The translations under genes and the position numbers were made by a program. Under the pieces are notes generated by a model, which had not been told where the DNA came from, did not search any database, and worked only from the letters and a program-made list of their open reading frames with translations. Below, one piece after another: positions 61,597 through 64,000 of a stretch of DNA of 64,000 nucleotides. Numbering within the stretch: the stretch's first letter is position 1; each line of letters opens with the position of its first letter. Origin of the DNA: a virus; IMG/VR virus record IMGVR_UViG_3300043772_003377, positions 1 through 64,000 of that record; one strand, 5' to 3'.

Positions 61597-63105
61597 TTAC
61601 TCGAAATGAAGTTTATCTTTTAATTTTTCGATATTACTTACAACAAAAGGTAATAGATTATTTTTATAATCATAGTGTAATTTATTTATATTTTCAGAGT
61701 CCTCGTTTCTACTTACAGATTCGTAATGGTACGCAACCAAATTACCATCAGTATAATTTTCTAAACCATTTAATATACAAGACATATTAAGTTCAACATC
61801 CTCAAAACAGCTAACATATTTTTCATTAAAAAAATTACACTTTTCAAAAATATTTTTACGAATCATTAATAATCCGCCGGTATTACCTAAAACTTTTTTT
61901 ATGGATAAATCAAAATTATAGTAACAATTAAGTCCTATGTGAGAAACTCCAAATATTTTATTTTTATTTATAATTCCGTAGATTCCATTATGTTGTATGG
62001 TGTTATTTTCATAATGTAATCTACACCCAACGGTTCCAACTTTAACATTTTCCTTAAAAATTTTTAACATACCATAGATAATGTTATTCATAACTTTAAT
62101 GTCGTTATTTGAAAATAGGATAAATTCGTATTCGTTACTAATATGATTTTTAACAACATCATTATTTATTTTGGCGAAGTTATAGTAATCATATTCTATT
62201 AAATTTATGTTATCGTGTGAAGAAATAAAATTTTTAATTTTTGTTTTTTCTTCTTCACTTGACCCTGTATCGGCAATAAAAATACTGAACATATTTTTAT
62301 TACAATGTTCATAGAAAGAATTGATACAATCGAATAACATTTCAATTTTACCTTTTGTGGGTATAACAATCGCAACCTTACCTATATTTTTAATAAGTTT
62401 TTCTTTAATCTCAGGAACATAAATTTTATTAGGTTTTAAATCTAAAGGTAATACGTGTCTCCATTTTTGTAAGAATTTTTCTTTTGACTCATAGAATTCT
62501 TGATTTGGTCTCCCTACAGACTGATGAGTAATTTCAAATGAAGATGTTACACCAATTTTAACGTCATCCATATAATTTGGTATACAAAATAAATGATCGT
62601 AAAAGTGAAACTTACCAATCGATTCATCAAATTTATGTTTGATTTTAGTCTTATCAAATGAAATGAACAAACCATCAATTGTTACTACCGGTATTAAAAA
62701 AGGTAATTTTGGAGAATATTTACTTAGAAATTTTTTTTGACCTTCAGGTTGATGATAAACTTGACCGACCATAGTTTGGAACATTTTCTCCCAATAAACT
62801 CCTGATTCGGGAAAATAACAAGAACCGGCTTTCCCAATTATACCAAATTCAGAATTATTTGAAAAATCTGATAGTAGTTTTTTACCCCAACCTTTTTCAA
62901 GGTGAATGTCATTATGACAACAAACAACAATGTCGAATTTAGATTGTTCAATACCATAATTATAAACTTGAGATAATGAATGAGTGTTGTGATTAACAAA
63001 CTCAATTATTTGAACATCCTTTAAACCAACACTATCTAAGATATGTTGTTTAAATTTTTTATTGTAGTTCTCGTCTTTGTGCGTTGAATAAATTATTGTT
63101 ATCAT
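61597..63105 (-). CDS. Two-domain glycosyltransferase
   Basis: 502 residues. The N-terminal half looks like a GT-A related domain with DIVVCCHNDIHLEKGWG, including an acidic motif. The C-terminal half (about 240-500) is a GT2 domain: KVAIVIPTKGKIEMLFDCI, FILFSNNDIKV with the DxD-equivalent, GGLLMIRKNIFEKCNFFNE and CFEDVELNM. Probably builds or extends a glycan on DNA, virion or host surface. It is preceded by a methyltransferase on the same strand. Confidence 0.85.
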   Translation of the reverse strand: MITIIYSTHKDENYNKKFKQHILDSVGLKDVQIIEFVNHNTHSLSQVYNYGIEQSKFDIVVCCHNDIHLEKGWGKKLLSDFSNNSEFGIIGKAGSCYFPESGVYWEKMFQTMVGQVYHQPEGQKKFLSKYSPKLPFLIPVVTIDGLFISFDKTKIKHKFDESIGKFHFYDHLFCIPNYMDDVKIGVTSSFEITHQSVGRPNQEFYESKEKFLQKWRHVLPLDLKPNKIYVPEIKEKLIKNIGKVAIVIPTKGKIEMLFDCINSFYEHCNKNMFSIFIADTGSSEEEKTKIKNFISSHDNINLIEYDYYNFAKINNDVVKNHISNEYEFILFSNNDIKVMNNIIYGMLKIFKENVKVGTVGCRLHYENNTIQHNGIYGIINKNKIFGVSHIGLNCYYNFDLSIKKVLGNTGGLLMIRKNIFEKCNFFNEKYVSCFEDVELNMSCILNGLENYTDGNLVAYHYESVSRNEDSENINKLHYDYKNNLLPFVVSNIEKLKDKLHFE

Positions 63106-63135
63106 ATTTGTTTATTTTAATAAAAATACCTGTAA

Positions 63136-63696
63136 CTATAGTTTTTCAAAAACCATTATAGTGTTTCTAAAATAAGAACATTTATCTTCAGGAACTAGTC
63201 TTGCATCTTCGCTCAACCCCTTTAAATACCTAAAACCTAAATCTTCAATTAATGGAAGTATCTCATCATTATTAAGTTCATTAAAATGCCCATACCCCCC
63301 TTGACCTCTAACCGCCCAAGATAGGATTAAATACTTATCGCAATTATTTTTTAGATTATTCAGTAATATTTGTTGATATTCTTTAGGTATATGTTCACCC
63401 ACTTCTAAACAAATAACAATTCCTTTTTTATCCAATACAATTGGTTGGGCTAAATTTAATTTTAAAATGTTAAACTCGTAATCAGTTTTCATAGGGTCAG
63501 CTTCAACACCTGTAATATTTTTAAACCCCCTATTATGTAAATCATTTAGATAATAACCTAAACCACATCCAAAATCATAAATTTGATGTTCTTTATAATC
63601 ATTTAAAAAATTAGAAATCCAATTACTTAGATTCTCACTATGTATATGATGTGAAACCGAATTTTCTTTTAACCAATAACCTGTGTTGTGTATCAT
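63136..63696 (-). CDS. SAM-dependent methyltransferase (class I)
   Basis: 186 residues. SAM-binding motif I is IYDFGCGLGYYL (about 39-50), followed by ITGVEADP and then IVICLEVGEHIPKEYQ, the usual post-motif acidic region. The acceptor is unknown. Its place next to glycosyltransferases suggests sugar or small-molecule methylation rather than DNA methylation. Confidence 0.85.
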   Translation of the reverse strand: MIHNTGYWLKENSVSHHIHSENLSNWISNFLNDYKEHQIYDFGCGLGYYLNDLHNRGFKNITGVEADPMKTDYEFNILKLNLAQPIVLDKKGIVICLEVGEHIPKEYQQILLNNLKNNCDKYLILSWAVRGQGGYGHFNELNNDEILPLIEDLGFRYLKGLSEDARLVPEDKCSYFRNTIMVFEKL

Positions 63697-63720
63697 ATTT
63701 TATTTTATTTTATTTTATTG

Positions 63721-64000
63721 TTATATTAAAAAATTATTAGTTCGTCTATATCCAATGTGGTAGCAAGATGTATTTTCTAACGTTGCGGATAAGTAATTAA
63801 ATTGTTTTGTATGTACAGAACAATAATATTCGTCCCCGAAAGCTGAAATTCCATGTGGAAACATTTTATTATAATCAGATTTTCTTCGTAATCCTGGATT
63901 CCAAGAATATCCATTCCATATTTGAGTTGTTGATACGACATAACTTTGTGTTAATAACCTATATGGGACTAATTTGGTGGTTAGAAGTTTTTCTGAACTA
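63721..64000 (-). CDS. C-terminal part of an unknown protein (cut by window edge)
   Basis: An open minus-strand frame of 92 codons ends at the TAA at 63721-63723 and runs out of the window. It contains YSWNPGLRRKSDYNKMFPHG, then FGDEYYCSVHTKQFNYLSAT and SCYHIGYRRTNNFLI. Its surroundings suggest a glycosyltransferase, and FGDEYY...CYHIG has a weak likeness to such enzymes, but I would not assign it. Confidence 0.6.
   Translation of the reverse strand, partial: SSEKLLTTKLVPYRLLTQSYVVSTTQIWNGYSWNPGLRRKSDYNKMFPHGISAFGDEYYCSVHTKQFNYLSATLENTSCYHIGYRRTNNFLI

Overview
This window is a segment of a large, AT-rich T4-type myophage genome whose host is probably a member of the Bacteroidota. The phage assignment rests on recognisable T4-type head and packaging proteins: large terminase, portal, gp21-type prohead protease, acidic gp22-type scaffold and gp23-type major capsid protein. 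A gp55-type late sigma factor and PhoH are also present. The host assignment rests on three things. Several transcription units start at the Bacteroidota -7 box TAnnTTTG. Shine-Dalgarno sequences are essentially absent and start codons follow A/T-rich leaders. The phage ClpC and ribosomal protein bS21 look like Bacteroidota versions.

Layout. Positions 1-7.4 kb hold a translation and proteolysis region: a tRNA with a CAU anticodon and initiator-like features, SmpB, an HNH endonuclease, a tmRNA on the minus strand, an unknown protein, a compact M20-type peptidase, a ClpC-type unfoldase without its N-terminal domain, a double-UVR protein and a KTSC protein. From 7.4 to 16 kb come a four-domain cell-wall enzyme, several unknown probable virion proteins and the terminase. 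From 16 to 22.8 kb are tail-fibre genes, one with a long 9-residue-repeat solenoid. From 22.8 to 32.8 kb is the head module (portal, a protein of unknown role, protease, scaffold, capsid), interrupted by a minus-strand bS21 gene and a restriction-modification pair. From 32.8 to 46 kb is an accessory region: a homing endonuclease, two secreted CAP proteins, a candidate small RNA, and many proteins that begin with a similar short helix ending in [L/I]xE. I read that helix as a possible prohead-targeting peptide removed by gp21. From 46 to 56.3 kb, on the minus strand, are more fibres and probable baseplate proteins. From 56.3 to 64 kb, also minus, are the late sigma factor, glycosyltransferases, a HAD-like protein, PhoH, a methyltransferase and a gene cut by the window edge.

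Two regulatory signals recur. Most late genes, on both strands, have TATTTATA (often ATATTTATA) a few to about 30 bases before the start codon. This reads as the reverse complement of the classical T4 late promoter TATAAATA. A second set (smpB, tmRNA, a small RNA, a CAP gene, a small minus-strand gene) carries the host-type TAnnTTTG box, often placed so that the mRNA would begin at or next to the ATG.

The most interesting system is the combination of a phage tmRNA and its partner SmpB with a ClpC that keeps a ClpP-docking VGF loop, a UVR adaptor-like protein and a small peptidase. Together they could tag, unfold, degrade and recycle proteins. An initiator-like tRNA and bS21 suggest that the phage also acts on translation initiation. 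The joint function is an inference; the individual genes are visible in the sequence.
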